A stretch of DNA of 56,480 bases from Actinomycetota bacterium (GTDB lineage Bacteria > Actinomycetota > Humimicrobiia > Humimicrobiales > Humimicrobiaceae): assembly GCA_028717265.1 (NCBI GenBank), contig JAQUOE010000007.1:1-56480 (forward strand). The letters run 5' to 3'. The notes under the pieces were generated by a model, which was given only the letters and a program-made list of their open reading frames with translations, made no database searches and was not told the DNA's origin. The position numbers and the translations under genes were made by a program. This document shows, piece after piece, positions 17,241 to 27,590 of the stretch; the first letter of the stretch is position 1; each line of letters starts with the position of its first letter.

Positions 17241-18635
17241 TTAACCTTCTTCTTTTTCAGTTTTGAATTTTTCGAGGTATATATCCAGGTACTCGGTCCT
17301 TATTCTCTTTAATTCTTCCCTTGGAAATATCGTGAGCAGTTTCCATCCAAGATCAAGTGTCCGGTCTATGCTTCTATTTTCGTGTTCACCCTGAGAGACA
17401 TACTCCTTTTCGAATCTTTCGGCAAACCTGAGATACAGCTTATCCATATCGGTCAGTGCCGCTTCTCCCAGTATTACCGCAAGTTCTTCCACTTCTTTCC
17501 CTCTTGCATATGCTGCATACAATTGATTAAACATATCCATATGATCCTCTCTTGTCTTTCCCTGGCCTATTCCTTTATCCTTGAGTCTGGAAAGCGACGG
17601 CAGCACGTCTATCGGAGGGGATAATTTTTTCTTATAGAGTGATCTTGAAAGTATGATCTGGCCCTCGGTTATATACCCCGTAAGGTCGGGAATAGGATGA
17701 GTTTTATCGTCTTCGGGCATGGTGAGTATCGGAATCTGGGTTATGGAACCTTTCTTTCCTTTTATCCTGCCTGCTCTTTCATAAATAGTTGCAAGGTCGG
17801 TATAGAGATATCCCGGATAACCCCTTCTTCCGGGAATTTCTTTTCTTGCGGCCGATACTTCTTTTAATGCCTCGCAGTAATTGGTCATATCGGTAAGAAT
17901 CACAAGTACATGCATATCTTTTTCGAATGCAAGATATTCGGCACAGGTAAGACCCACCCTGGGAGTCGCAATCCTTTCTATGGCAGGATCATTGGCAAGG
18001 TTCAGAACAAGGACCGATCTGCCTATGGCGCCCGTTTCCCTGAAATCATTTATGAAATATTCTGATTCTTCAAAAGTAATTCCTATAGCTATAAAAACTA
18101 CCGCAAACTCTTCCTTCTCGGTCAAAACCATTGCCTGTCTTGCAATTTGTGCGGCTATCCGGTTATGGGGAAGACCCGATCCTGAGAATATGGGCAGTTT
18201 CTGGCCTCTCACCAGAGTATTCAGGCCATCTATTGCGGATAGACCGGTCTGAATAAACTCATTGGGATAATCCCTGGCAAAGGGATTGATTGGCGCCCCG
18301 TTTATGTCCAGACTTTTTTCAGGAATTATTTTATCCTTCTCTGTTTTTGGTTTTCCGAGACCGTTAAAAACTTTACCGAGTATATCGGGAGATACGTACA
18401 TATGTATACCCTTGCCTAAAAAACTGACCCTTGTATTCCTGGAATCTATCCCGGAAGTACCTTCGAAAACCTGAACCAGTGCGTTATCTCTATCGACCTC
18501 AAGCACCTTCCCGCTTCTTATGGTCCCGTTAGATAGCTTTATATCAACAAGTTCTTCATATTTCACTCCTTCGACACCTTCCACGAGGAGCAGGGGTCCG
18601 GAGATATTCGCAATACTTTTATATTCTTTTAACAT
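17241..18635 (-). CDS. ntpB: V-type ATP synthase subunit B
   Basis: A 464-residue non-catalytic head subunit. As expected for B it has no Walker A motif, reading [11 protein letters not shown] at that place, followed by the family segments [13 protein letters not shown]-like and [12 protein letters not shown]. It forms the A3B3 hexamer with subunit A, contributing an arginine to the catalytic interface. It lies 2 bp after subunit A. Length is normal. Confidence 0.96.
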   Translation of the reverse strand: MLKEYKSIANISGPLLLVEGVEGVKYEELVDIKLSNGTIRSGKVLEVDRDNALVQVFEGTSGIDSRNTRVSFLGKGIHMYVSPDILGKVFNGLGKPKTEKDKIIPEKSLDINGAPINPFARDYPNEFIQTGLSAIDGLNTLVRGQKLPIFSGSGLPHNRIAAQIARQAMVLTEKEEFAVVFIAIGITFEESEYFINDFRETGAIGRSVLVLNLANDPAIERIATPRVGLTCAEYLAFEKDMHVLVILTDMTNYCEALKEVSAARKEIPGRRGYPGYLYTDLATIYERAGRIKGKKGSITQIPILTMPEDDKTHPIPDLTGYITEGQIILSRSLYKKKLSPPIDVLPSLSRLKDKGIGQGKTREDHMDMFNQLYAAYARGKEVEELAVILGEAALTDMDKLYLRFAERFEKEYVSQGEHENRSIDRTLDLGWKLLTIFPREELKRIRTEYLDIYLEKFKTEKEEG

Positions 18636-18637
18636 CT

Positions 18638-20398
18638 TTACTCCTCTGTCATAGAAGAAAATTCTTTGTCAATATCTTCCTTGATTTTATCGATACTGCT
18701 TATTTCCTCATTTTTGATATATTTCATCCTGGCTATCTTATCTTTGATCTTCATATTCTCTATGGCTTTGATTTCAATATTCATTTTCAAGTAATTATCT
18801 GCCTGATTATAGAAATATATGATTGTATCTATCATCTTATATTGTTTCTCAATAGGCGTGTACGTATCCACTTCATGATAAGCTATCTGATGCAAAAAAT
18901 CCTCTCTTAACATTCTGGCCGTAAGCAGGATCAATCTGTCCGGTCCGGACAGGGCATCGACTCCTACGAGTCGGACAATTTCTTCCAGCTCCGATTCCTT
19001 TTCAAGGATCCTCATTGCTTCTGCCTGAAGGTCGAAATAATCATCCTTTACATTTTTAGTGACATAATCCTTTATATTTTCGATATAAAGAGAGTAAGAA
19101 GAGAGCCATGATATTGCCGGGAAATGTCTTGCGTAAGCAAGACGGTCCTCGAGTGACCAGAAGACCTTGACGACCCTCAGTGTTGCCTGAACCACGGGAT
19201 CGGAAAGATCGCCTCCGGGAGGAGATACGGCACCAATGACAGAAAGAGCTCCCTGCCTCTCCTTGCCGCTCGATAGACAGACTACCATGCCTGCTCTTTC
19301 GTAAAATGAAGCAAGCCTCGCTCCGAGATACGCCGGATATCCTTCTTCTCCCGGCATCTCTTCCAATCTTCCGGAAATCTCCCTCATCGCTTCCGCCCAT
19401 CTTGAAGTCGAGACAGCCATTAGCGCAACCGAATACCCCATATCCCTGAAATATTCCGCTATTGTTATTCCTGTGTAAACAGATGCTTCCCTTGCTGCAA
19501 CAGGCATATTCGAAGTATTGGCAATAAGAACCGTTCTCTGCATCAAAGGGGCACCCGATCTGGGATCGGTAAGTTCGGGGAATTCCATAAGGACCTCCGT
19601 CATTTCATTGCCTCTTTCACCGCAGCCTATATAAACTATGATTTCGGCATTGGCCCACCTGGCAAGCTGGTGCTGGACGACTGTCTTACCCGAACCAAAT
19701 GGTCCCGGAATACATGCTGTGCCGCCTCTGGCAATGGGGAAAAACATATCTATTACCCTCTGGCCCGTGAATAAAGGCATATCCGGACTGATCTTATTAA
19801 TATATGGCCTGGGTTCTCTGACCGGCCATCTCTGCATCATCTTGATTTCCCTGTCGCCGTTTGCATCCTTTAAGATTGCTATAGTGTTTTCGACCGTAAA
19901 CTCGCCTTTTTCTATCGATTTGACCTCTCCGGATATTCCGGGTGGAACCATGATGTAATGCCTTACTATTTCAGTCTCATTGACAAATCCCAGGAAATCA
20001 CCGGCGCTTACCATATCACCCTTTTTTACCACTGGTTCGAATTTCCATTTACGTTCCCTGCGGAGTGCTGCAGCAGAGACGCCTCTTGCAATAAAATTTC
20101 CCGTATTCTTATAAATTTCATCAAGAGGCCTCTGGATACCATCATAGATAGATTGCAGCAGACCCGGCCCGAGCTCCACCATAAGTGGCCCGCCGGTAGG
20201 ATATACCGGTTCGCCGACTCCGATGCCTCCTGTTTCCTCATAAACCTGTATCGAAGCAAGGTCCCCGTTGAATTCTATTATTTCTCCCATTAATCTCTTA
20301 TCGGAAACGTAGACAACATCGAACATTTTTGAACCTGCCATATTCCCGGCTACAACCAGCGGGCCCGCTACCTTGACGATTTTTCCTGAATCATCCAT
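18638..20398 (-). CDS. ntpA: V-type ATP synthase catalytic subunit A
   Basis: A 586-residue catalytic subunit. The P-loop is at residues 232-239 (GPFGSGKT). The bulge domain between the N-terminal barrel and the P-loop, the hallmark separating A subunits from F-type beta, is present (about 110-190). [11 protein letters not shown], holding the catalytic Glu, follows. It hydrolyses or makes ATP in alternation with subunit B. It directly abuts the subunit F gene, whose stop ends at 20399. Confidence 0.97.
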   Translation of the reverse strand: MDDSGKIVKVAGPLVVAGNMAGSKMFDVVYVSDKRLMGEIIEFNGDLASIQVYEETGGIGVGEPVYPTGGPLMVELGPGLLQSIYDGIQRPLDEIYKNTGNFIARGVSAAALRRERKWKFEPVVKKGDMVSAGDFLGFVNETEIVRHYIMVPPGISGEVKSIEKGEFTVENTIAILKDANGDREIKMMQRWPVREPRPYINKISPDMPLFTGQRVIDMFFPIARGGTACIPGPFGSGKTVVQHQLARWANAEIIVYIGCGERGNEMTEVLMEFPELTDPRSGAPLMQRTVLIANTSNMPVAAREASVYTGITIAEYFRDMGYSVALMAVSTSRWAEAMREISGRLEEMPGEEGYPAYLGARLASFYERAGMVVCLSSGKERQGALSVIGAVSPPGGDLSDPVVQATLRVVKVFWSLEDRLAYARHFPAISWLSSYSLYIENIKDYVTKNVKDDYFDLQAEAMRILEKESELEEIVRLVGVDALSGPDRLILLTARMLREDFLHQIAYHEVDTYTPIEKQYKMIDTIIYFYNQADNYLKMNIEIKAIENMKIKDKIARMKYIKNEEISSIDKIKEDIDKEFSSMTEE

Positions 20399-20746
20399 TT
20401 ACTCGCTCCTATTTCTCTCTTCAGCCATAATATCCGCCCCCACGGCTTTTATTATTGCTCTTCTTAAATTTTTAACGGCATAATTGTTTCTTTTCCCCAA
20501 TCCGGGAATCACCACTATGGAAGGCTGCGTTTCGTTTGCATATTCCCTGACTAAGCTATCAAGTTTTGATGCAATAGTTTCCGTCATAAAAATAATTCCG
20601 TAGCCTTCCGATACGATCTGCTTTAATTTCTCTTCTGCTTCTGAAATCTTATCGATATCACCGTTTACAGAAAAAGTATCAATACCAGCCGCTTTGAACA
20701 TAGATATAATGTCTTTTTCACCAAATGCAGCAACCTTGATGTCCAT
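20399..20746 (-). CDS. ntpG: V-type ATP synthase subunit F
   Basis: A 115-residue small central-stalk subunit, ntpG in the E. hirae naming. It begins with KVAAFGEKD, where the family usually has a D at the GD position. A flavodoxin-like alternation of strands and helices contains GIIFMTE and VVIPGLG. It binds subunit D and tunes activity. It sits between C and A with no spacer to either. Confidence 0.9.
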   Translation of the reverse strand: MDIKVAAFGEKDIISMFKAAGIDTFSVNGDIDKISEAEEKLKQIVSEGYGIIFMTETIASKLDSLVREYANETQPSIVVIPGLGKRNNYAVKNLRRAIIKAVGADIMAEERNRSE

Positions 20747-21763
20747 TTAAACCTTTACTTTATTCCTTATTTTTTCTTTATCTATACCATAAAAAATACC
20801 GGTATATATAATATTCAAATATCTCAATTCGTTTTTTTTCCTGAAAAAAAATTGGAAAATTTTTTCAGGATTTGAAACTGTAAATTTCAAGGGATCAAAA
20901 AAATCCATAAGGAACCGGCCCTCGCTTTTTTTAAAGGAAGAAAATGTCTTCCCGGAATTCAGGGTATGTATTCCTTTTGCTATCATGTCTGAATAATCTG
21001 TCCATTCCAGTTCTTTTACTAAAAAATCAAGATTTTCGCTCTCAAATCTTTTTAATGAATTTTTTGACAAAAATCCATTTTCATATATGAAATTATCAAA
21101 ATTCAAATCTTCTTCGAGATATTTATTTCTACAGATGTTTTGAATATTGTATATGTCAATAATATGTCTCAAATAATCGGTAATAAATTGCCTTTTTATT
21201 TTTTTGGCAGAATCGAACATCTTGCTTAAATAAAATTTTTCAATTTCGAGTTCCATGAGCCGGTAATTTTTTTGTACTCCTGCAATTTCTACCGCAAAAC
21301 TGAATACCTCTGAAATCGATTGATCAATTTCTTTATAATTTTCTTTCAATGCGGCTTCTCTCAGAGTCTGATATGAATCTGATATGGGAATGAAAAGATT
21401 TTCCAGATCCATATCGAGAACGATCGATTTAATAACCACTTTTAAATTATGCAGGTTCTCTTCAAGGAAAAGGATTCCGATTATCGGTTTATGCTCGTCC
21501 CTTAACCTCTCATTAAGAAATTTAACAGTATTGCCGTACTCGCTGAGAACGATTCTGTCAAAATTTCCGGAATCTTCCAGATCATCTAAGTATTTTGAAT
21601 AAACCGTATCCCTCAATGTCTTGATAAACTCATCCGTTCCCCCGGACATCAGCAGCTTCTCAATTCTATTTTCATCCAGAAATTCAGTTTCTCTTTTCTT
21701 TAACTCTGCGCATGTGAAAAGATAGTCGCTGTCATCACTTATATCATAATCTATCCGTACCAA
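20747..21763 (-). CDS. ntpC: V-type ATP synthase subunit C (AC39-like)
   Basis: A 338-residue, largely helical protein of the V-ATPase subunit C/AC39 (d) family, the funnel linking the D/F stalk to the proteolipid ring. It opens with the YLFTCAELKKRE segment, as in other prokaryotic C subunits, and has repeated helical pairs. It diverges more than its neighbours, which is normal for this subunit. Operon position, size and composition support the call. Confidence 0.88.
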   Translation of the reverse strand: MVRIDYDISDDSDYLFTCAELKKRETEFLDENRIEKLLMSGGTDEFIKTLRDTVYSKYLDDLEDSGNFDRIVLSEYGNTVKFLNERLRDEHKPIIGILFLEENLHNLKVVIKSIVLDMDLENLFIPISDSYQTLREAALKENYKEIDQSISEVFSFAVEIAGVQKNYRLMELEIEKFYLSKMFDSAKKIKRQFITDYLRHIIDIYNIQNICRNKYLEEDLNFDNFIYENGFLSKNSLKRFESENLDFLVKELEWTDYSDMIAKGIHTLNSGKTFSSFKKSEGRFLMDFFDPLKFTVSNPEKIFQFFFRKKNELRYLNIIYTGIFYGIDKEKIRNKVKV

Positions 21764-22339
21764 TTATTGCTTCTCCTTACCAAACAGGTACAATGCCGTA
21801 TCCATCCTTATATCGTCAATATTCGCATCAATGAAACTCTCGGGAGTTATATTGTATTCTGCTTTCCCTTTTATTATCCTGATGCCTTTTTTGAAATCAG
21901 GTTTTCCTTCAACTTTTTTCAAACTTTTTATAGATTCGATCATCTTATCATCGATATTTACTTCTTCGCTTCCAATCTGATAGAAACCTCCATCAACATC
22001 CAATTCTCCAAGTGTTTTCTTAAGAAATTTTTCATAATCTTTCCTGCCGGGATCCGCAAGCTTTTGCCGGGCCCGGTCAATAGTATCTTCGACCAGACCG
22101 ATCTTATACATGAGCATCTTTTGATTAATCCCGGATTTCGCTCTGGATAATTCGATATTCAGGACTTCTTTTTGTTTTTCCCATGCTTCCAGTTTTCCGC
22201 TCCGGTGTATGTCTTTTGCCTTTTTTTCGGCATCTTCTATTATTGCACGTGCTTTCCCCCGGGCCTCTTCCAATATTTTATCCTTTTCCTTCCGGGCATC
22301 ATCCAGAACTTTTTTCGAAACATTATCTAATTCTGCCAT
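21764..22339 (-). CDS. ntpE: V-type ATP synthase subunit E (peripheral stalk)
   Basis: A 191-residue peripheral-stalk subunit. A long charged N-terminal helix (residues 1-85, rich in A, E and K) would pair with subunit G/H as a coiled coil. The C-terminal globular part (about 90-191) contacts subunit B. It abuts subunit C and follows K by 11 bp, as in the ntp order. Confidence 0.9.
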   Translation of the reverse strand: MAELDNVSKKVLDDARKEKDKILEEARGKARAIIEDAEKKAKDIHRSGKLEAWEKQKEVLNIELSRAKSGINQKMLMYKIGLVEDTIDRARQKLADPGRKDYEKFLKKTLGELDVDGGFYQIGSEEVNIDDKMIESIKSLKKVEGKPDFKKGIRIIKGKAEYNITPESFIDANIDDIRMDTALYLFGKEKQ

Positions 22340-22350
22340 AACTTTACCTG

Positions 22351-22815
22351 CTAAAACTGGACCATATTATTAAGGAAGAAAGTTATAAGGAGACCAAGTA
22401 CGGCATAGGTTTCCACCAGTGCCGCAAATACGACTCCCTTCATAACTTCTTTGGACCTTTTGGCCGCCAGACTGATACCGGCTGCACAAACTTTACCCTG
22501 ATATATGCCTGAAAACAGTCCCGCAAATCCTACAGGCAGAGCTGCAAAGAATAACTGCATTCCCTGCGTCAGAGTTTCAATGCTCGTAATTTTTCCGATA
22601 ATCAAAAAAGCAGCGACTATTCCATAAAATCCCTGTGTTCCCGGAAGCACCACCAGCAAGAACATGCTCCCGAAACGTGTAGGATCTTCCGAAAGGACTC
22701 CAGCGGCAGCTTTGGCAGGATAACTAATTCCTATGGATGAACCAATCCCGGCCAAAATGACTGCCAGTCCCGCGCCAAACCCCGCCATTACCATACCAAG
22801 TGATGAATCCGACAT
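22351..22815 (-). CDS. ntpK: V-type ATP synthase proteolipid subunit K with Na+-site residues
   Basis: A 154-residue rotor-ring proteolipid with four membrane helices arising from a hairpin duplication. Only the second hairpin has the ion-carrying Glu (E135 in ALVETYAV). The residues that bind Na+ in Enterococcus hirae NtpK all have counterparts: L57, T60, Q61, Y64 (LPGTQGFYG), Q106 (IYQGK) and E135. A Na+-translocating ATPase is therefore likely. One Glu per four helices implies a low ion/ATP ratio, usual for a pump rather than a synthase. The frame is open to a TTG at 22833, but AGGAGG sits just before the ATG at 22815, which settles the start. Confidence 0.94.
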   Translation of the reverse strand: MSDSSLGMVMAGFGAGLAVILAGIGSSIGISYPAKAAAGVLSEDPTRFGSMFLLVVLPGTQGFYGIVAAFLIIGKITSIETLTQGMQLFFAALPVGFAGLFSGIYQGKVCAAGISLAAKRSKEVMKGVVFAALVETYAVLGLLITFFLNNMVQF

Positions 22816-22829
22816 TTTTCCTCCTATTG

Positions 22830-24824
22830 TCAATCTACTATTGTTATATATTTATGTTCATCTTTTAAGGCTTCAAACGGCCTTCCGCCGCCTGCATAAA
22901 ATTTCGGAAAGAATTCCACATATTGAAGCCTCATCGTATGAACGAAACCGCCAAGAATGCTTATTCCTATATTAAAAATATGCCCGAATAAAAAAATTAT
23001 GATCAAAAGGACGATCCCAATAACCGGGATCGAAACAAACTGAAATGCTATTTTATTAATAGCCACGCCAATACCTGCCGTCACCATTCCCAGTGCCATA
23101 AGTCTCAGATATGAAAGGAAATCACCTAAATAGGAAGTGATCCCGCCGACTATGGTAAGATTTAAAAATCCTATGAATATCCTGAATCCCCAGCTTTTTT
23201 CATTTCTTGCCCCGAAGAAAATTATGACCAGCCCGCTGACAAGCAAGGGCCATATAAGGATTTTTGATATGCCGGCCGGAAATAGAGGTTCCGAAACCAG
23301 CTGCATGCTTACTGCCATACCGGTCGAAAGAAACATCACGATAAGCGATGCGATTATAACTATCCATGGAAGCCCATCCAGAAATGCTCCTTCCCAATTT
23401 TTTCTTTTCAGGTTATCAAAAAATCTGATAAAAAGGCCAAAAAAGACCTGAACGACTCCCAGAATCAATGCCAGTCTAAAAAAATTCATGGACCCTTCAT
23501 TGGAGTTGATCGGATCTCCAAGAATTGCCATTCTCCTGAAAGTATCACCGATACCCAGATGAGAAGGCAGATCGCCAAACCATCCATTAAAAATAACTCC
23601 GCCAAATATTGCAAAAATCGCTCCCATGAAAATCAACATAAGGAATTTTTTCATTTTTCTCATCCTGAAAGCTAAAATCAATGCAAGTGTTGCAATTATG
23701 AACCCATACCCTGCATCCGTTAAGCAAAGACCCAGGAATAAAGCAAAGAATAACGAAATAAACGGCGTGGGGTCAATCTCAAAATATCTCGGCATACCAT
23801 AAAGTTCCACTATCATCTCGAAAGGTTTAAATAATGGTTTATTTTCAAGAATAATAGGGATATTTTCATCTTTATCCGCCTGAATCTCTACTACTTTTGC
23901 AGCTTTGAAATCTTCGATTATAGAAATAATTCGTTTCTTATCCGTCTGCTTTACCCATGCGGTATGAAAAGATACGGAATCAGTAGAGAAGCCTGATTCT
24001 ATGGCTCTTTCTATTTCCAATTTATTTTCGATGTAGTCAAGATAAACGGTCAATGGTTTTTTATATTCTCCGGATATTTTCTTAATTTCCGACTGCAGTT
24101 GTTTTTTCCTGTGTTCATCAAGATCGATACCCTTTTTAATCTTTTCAATATTCTCCTTTATGGTACCGGTATAACCTGTTATATCGGATTCCTCGAAAGA
24201 AATACCGGCGATGTACTCTTCGACATTTTTTCTAAACTGATTATGATAGGCAAGGATTACACAGCTTGCATTTCCGCTTTCGGATAATATTTCATATGAA
24301 ATATTATTTTTATCAAGGTTTTTTATGGCATCTTCGAACTTATTTTTTTCATATCTCAATATTCCCAATTTTATAGTATAGATACCCCCACCGGCTATAT
24401 CCTCAAGATTACCTTTGTAGCAGGACCAAAAATTCAATTTGCTGATTTTTAACCTCGAATCCGTGATCCTTGTATCCAGATTTTCAATTTCTTCCTGGAT
24501 GCTTAAGATATTGTTTGCAATTTCTTCGAAATTTTCGCTCTCAAGGATTCTTTCATATTCCGTTTTACCTATTATTATTTTTCCGGCCCGCGACGCAATT
24601 TTTTTTAGTTTTTTATCCTCAGAATCATTAAGAATATCCAGAGCTCCCCGGACACCGGTATCGTGTTCAGAAATCATATCGGAAGGAGGGATATCCAGAT
24701 CGATCTTACCCGTATACGGTTTTAGTTCGATAGCGATTTGAGTTTTTTGTAATTTTTTAAGAACAGCTTCCGTATCGGATTTATGTGTCACAATAAAGAG
24801 TTTATTTAGTCTAGCAACTGCCAT
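22830..24824 (-). CDS. ntpI: V-type ATP synthase subunit I (a subunit)
   Basis: A 664-residue stator subunit. The N-terminal half (1-330) is soluble with coiled-coil arms that hold the peripheral stalks. The C-terminal half has about eight membrane helices beginning near FISLFFALFLGLCLTDAGYG. The essential half-channel Arg is in YLRLMALGMV. The ATG overlaps the stop of the preceding subunit H gene by one base (TAATG), indicating coupling. Length is normal. Confidence 0.95.
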   Translation of the reverse strand: MAVARLNKLFIVTHKSDTEAVLKKLQKTQIAIELKPYTGKIDLDIPPSDMISEHDTGVRGALDILNDSEDKKLKKIASRAGKIIIGKTEYERILESENFEEIANNILSIQEEIENLDTRITDSRLKISKLNFWSCYKGNLEDIAGGGIYTIKLGILRYEKNKFEDAIKNLDKNNISYEILSESGNASCVILAYHNQFRKNVEEYIAGISFEESDITGYTGTIKENIEKIKKGIDLDEHRKKQLQSEIKKISGEYKKPLTVYLDYIENKLEIERAIESGFSTDSVSFHTAWVKQTDKKRIISIIEDFKAAKVVEIQADKDENIPIILENKPLFKPFEMIVELYGMPRYFEIDPTPFISLFFALFLGLCLTDAGYGFIIATLALILAFRMRKMKKFLMLIFMGAIFAIFGGVIFNGWFGDLPSHLGIGDTFRRMAILGDPINSNEGSMNFFRLALILGVVQVFFGLFIRFFDNLKRKNWEGAFLDGLPWIVIIASLIVMFLSTGMAVSMQLVSEPLFPAGISKILIWPLLVSGLVIIFFGARNEKSWGFRIFIGFLNLTIVGGITSYLGDFLSYLRLMALGMVTAGIGVAINKIAFQFVSIPVIGIVLLIIIFLFGHIFNIGISILGGFVHTMRLQYVEFFPKFYAGGGRPFEALKDEHKYITIVD

Positions 24825-25135
24825 TAATCTAAAATCCTTTGAATTATTGTTTTGATAGCATTCTCACGGTTAGCTTCGGAAATATTCTTTATTTCTACTA
24901 TCTTCCGGTCGAAATCTTTCTCCATTTTCACAGTTTCCAGAGCTGCTTCTTTTTTTGCCTTTACGTCTGCCTCCGCAAGCATGGTTTTTACTTCTTTATC
25001 GGCTCCTTTTATGATTTCTTCGGCATTCCTGTATGCTTCTTCTATGATGCCGGTATATTCTTTTTTGGACGCAGCAATGATTTCGTTTGCTTTTTTTTCT
25101 GTTTTTTTTATTTGATCAATGATATCGTCAATCAT
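24824..25135 (-). CDS. ntpF: V-type ATP synthase subunit G/H (peripheral stalk)
   Basis: A 103-residue, nearly all-helical, charged protein (rich in E, K, A, I). It fits the small peripheral-stalk subunit called NtpF, G or H that pairs with subunit E. It is the first gene of the operon and overlaps subunit I by one base. Sequence conservation in this family is poor, so the call rests on size, helical character and position. AAGGAGGGG lies about 20 nt upstream of the ATG, rather far. Confidence 0.85.
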   Translation of the reverse strand: MIDDIIDQIKKTEKKANEIIAASKKEYTGIIEEAYRNAEEIIKGADKEVKTMLAEADVKAKKEAALETVKMEKDFDRKIVEIKNISEANRENAIKTIIQRILD

Positions 25136-25186
25136 ATTTAAATAGCTTTTAAACCCCTCCTTGAAAAACCTTTTACCCCGTAATTA

Positions 25187-25215
25187 TAAATAAATCATAT
25201 CAGGCCCGCTGTCAA
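25187..25215 (-). promoter_or_regulatory. Weak candidate promoter for the V-ATPase operon
   Basis: Reading leftward, a consensus TTGACA (25210-25215) lies 17 bp from TATTTA (25187-25192). A better -10, TATAAT (25183-25188), overlaps it but at 21-bp spacing. It lies in the 103-bp gap between the start of the operon and the end of sppA. Confidence 0.35.
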
Positions 25216-25238
25216 ATTTCTTATTCCCTTAAAATATA

Positions 25239-26129
25239 TCAGAATATCTTCCTGGCAACCGAATCGGTAAAATAACCCAGAATCATATCCACAAGAGAAT
25301 AGCCGGTTTCCTGTCTTATGACAACCGGTTCCCCTTTTATCCCGCCAAGTTCCGCAGCTATATTTATGGCATCTTTATAATTGCCGATACCATCGATTAA
25401 ACCGAGTTCAAGCGCTTCTGTTCCCAAAAAAACCCATCCTGTCGCAAGTTCCTCTACTTTACTTATTTCCATATTTCTGGCTTCGGCAACATCGGATATA
25501 AATTGCCGATAAATCTCTTTTACCTGGGCCTCAAGTAATTTCCGTTCCTCCGCAGTGATGGGCCGATCGGAACTTCCTATATCTTTATACTTACCCTCTT
25601 TTATGGTTGTATATTTTATACCAAGCTTTTCATAAAGATCCTCGTAATTGGGAATCTGCATTATTACTCCGATACTGCCAACCGACGAAGACCTGTTTGC
25701 AATTATTTTGTCCGCGGCGCTTGATATATAATATGCTCCGGAAGCGCAGGTCTCACTGACCGATACTACAACCGGTTTTTCCGCCTTTACGATTTCTTCA
25801 TATATTTCCTGAGAAGCGGAAGGACTTCCGCCAGGACTGTTTACCCTTATCAGAATGGCCTTTACACCGGGATTTTTTTCCGCTGCATCAAGCTGGCTGA
25901 TTATATATTCGGGCGTGACCGTTTCCCCGCTTAACAACCCCGAATATTGTTCCGCTGAAATAACGCCTTCCAGTCTTATCTCATAAACCGAATCGCCTGT
26001 GCTGTAGGCAGTGCTGCCAAAACTTCTGCTGAAGAAGCCGATTAAAAAACAACCCGCAGAGAACATAAATAATACAAAAATACAAAGAATAACAATGCCT
26101 GCTATTTTTCCCGTACTTGGTCTTGTCAA
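25239..26129 (-). CDS. sppA: Signal peptide peptidase SppA
   Basis: A 296-residue single-domain SppA of the short Gram-positive type, a membrane-anchored serine/lysine protease degrading leftover signal peptides. A membrane helix fills about residues 10-33. The catalytic Ser is S130 (CASGAYYIS) and the general base is probably K182 (KYKDIGS). NSPGG near residue 97 forms the oxyanion region. The start is a TTG supported by GGGAG about 10 nt upstream; no earlier start exists. The gene stands alone between the V-ATPase operon and a glycosidase gene. Confidence 0.92.
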   Translation of the reverse strand: MTRPSTGKIAGIVILCIFVLFMFSAGCFLIGFFSRSFGSTAYSTGDSVYEIRLEGVISAEQYSGLLSGETVTPEYIISQLDAAEKNPGVKAILIRVNSPGGSPSASQEIYEEIVKAEKPVVVSVSETCASGAYYISSAADKIIANRSSSVGSIGVIMQIPNYEDLYEKLGIKYTTIKEGKYKDIGSSDRPITAEERKLLEAQVKEIYRQFISDVAEARNMEISKVEELATGWVFLGTEALELGLIDGIGNYKDAINIAAELGGIKGEPVVIRQETGYSLVDMILGYFTDSVARKIF

Positions 26130-26331
26130 AATAAGTACTCCCTGTAATTATTTAAAAAATAAAAATAAACCTTTAAAGCCGAATTTCAATATGCAAGTAA
26201 TCGCTTCCGGCTTTTTCAAAATCTAAAAAAAAACGATTTTTATTTTAGCAATAATATAATAATTATAAAATAGCTTCAAATGATTTATATGCTTTTCTAT
26301 TGCTTTCAAATTAAAAATGTTTTGACATCTG

Positions 26332-27546
26332 TCAATATTTCAGCAATTGATTGGAACTCGAGATCCTGTGATAATATTCTCCGGATCTTTTTATCTTTCT
26401 CTCCAGACCGGGCGAATTATAATCAACCGATACGAGCCCGAATCTTCTGGTGAACCCGTGCGCAAGTTCGTAATTATCGAAGGTCGACCAGTGGAAATAG
26501 CCTCTGACATCCATGCCTTCATCTATGGCTTTTTTTATTTGATACAGGTGGCCGTAAATACTCTCTACCCTCAAATCATCATTATTCGTACAGATCCCAT
26601 TTTCAGTTATGATTATGGGTTTCCTGTATTTATTATGGAATTTTTTAATAAGCTCATAGATGCCGGGCGGATAGATCTCCCACATGTCATCATGCTTTAG
26701 ACCCATGCTTTCCAGAAACTTTCTGCCCCTGTCTTCGTACGCTATACCCATAAATTTAGATATAAGTATTCTTCCATAGTAGCTGAACCCTATATAATCG
26801 ACCTTCCCATCCTTTACGAACATCTCGTGAACATGCTCAAACATAAGATAATCCATAAACCATTTGAGAAAATTCTGCCATAAAGAATTCCTGCGCAGGG
26901 GCTGAAGGAACATATTTGCCTGCGATATACCTACGTTTATATGCGGATATTTTTCTTTGACATAATCGTATACTGTTCTGTGTGCCTTACACATATTTTT
27001 TAAAACTATGTTTCTGAGGAGAGGATTGAATCTTCTGGGAGGAAATTCTTTTAGAATATATGCCATGGTCGCATATGCGCCTGGTTCATTGAATGTATTG
27101 ATATAATCAATATAATCCGAAAATATTTCGAGCACTTTTTTTACGTAATCAAAATAAATCCCGACGGACTGCCGGACCGTCCATCCCCCGATCCCCGTCA
27201 GCCATAAGGGATTGGAAAAATGATTCAGGACCAGCATGGTCTTTTTATTTTCTTTCCTGAGAGCTTCAAATATTTCTTTATAATGAGCCGAGGCTTCGTT
27301 ATCCAGGGGGCCGAAAGCCTCTTTCTGCAGCCTGGACCAATCCATACTGAACCTGTAAGCATTTCCCAGATATTGTATATACCTCAGGTCCTCTTTATAT
27401 TTGCCGTAATGATCTATCGCGGCATCAAGTTTCGTACCATCGGCTCCCGTAAAGTTTTTCCATTCGGTCTCGCCGGCACCCTCTATCTGAAAGGCAGATG
27501 TCGCCGTTCCCAAAAGAAAATTTTTTGGAAAATTGAACGAATCCAT
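26332..27546 (-). CDS. Glycoside hydrolase family 1 beta-glycosidase
   Basis: A 404-residue retaining beta-glycosidase. It shows the GH1 N-terminal signature (FLLGTATSAFQIEG), the acid/base E154 in TFNEPG and the nucleophile E315 in ITENG, with the C-terminal GYFHWSTFDNYE barrel strand. It is cytoplasmic (no signal peptide) and probably cleaves beta-glucosides or beta-galactosides taken up as disaccharides. It is about 40 residues shorter than usual GH1 enzymes, mostly in loops, with all catalytic parts kept. It is transcribed away from the GT2 gene across a repeat-rich 147-bp gap. Confidence 0.92.
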   Translation of the reverse strand: MDSFNFPKNFLLGTATSAFQIEGAGETEWKNFTGADGTKLDAAIDHYGKYKEDLRYIQYLGNAYRFSMDWSRLQKEAFGPLDNEASAHYKEIFEALRKENKKTMLVLNHFSNPLWLTGIGGWTVRQSVGIYFDYVKKVLEIFSDYIDYINTFNEPGAYATMAYILKEFPPRRFNPLLRNIVLKNMCKAHRTVYDYVKEKYPHINVGISQANMFLQPLRRNSLWQNFLKWFMDYLMFEHVHEMFVKDGKVDYIGFSYYGRILISKFMGIAYEDRGRKFLESMGLKHDDMWEIYPPGIYELIKKFHNKYRKPIIITENGICTNNDDLRVESIYGHLYQIKKAIDEGMDVRGYFHWSTFDNYELAHGFTRRFGLVSVDYNSPGLERKIKRSGEYYHRISSSNQLLKY

Positions 27547-27590
27547 TTTATAAAATTCAAGTCTATATTCAATAAATGATTTATAATTAT

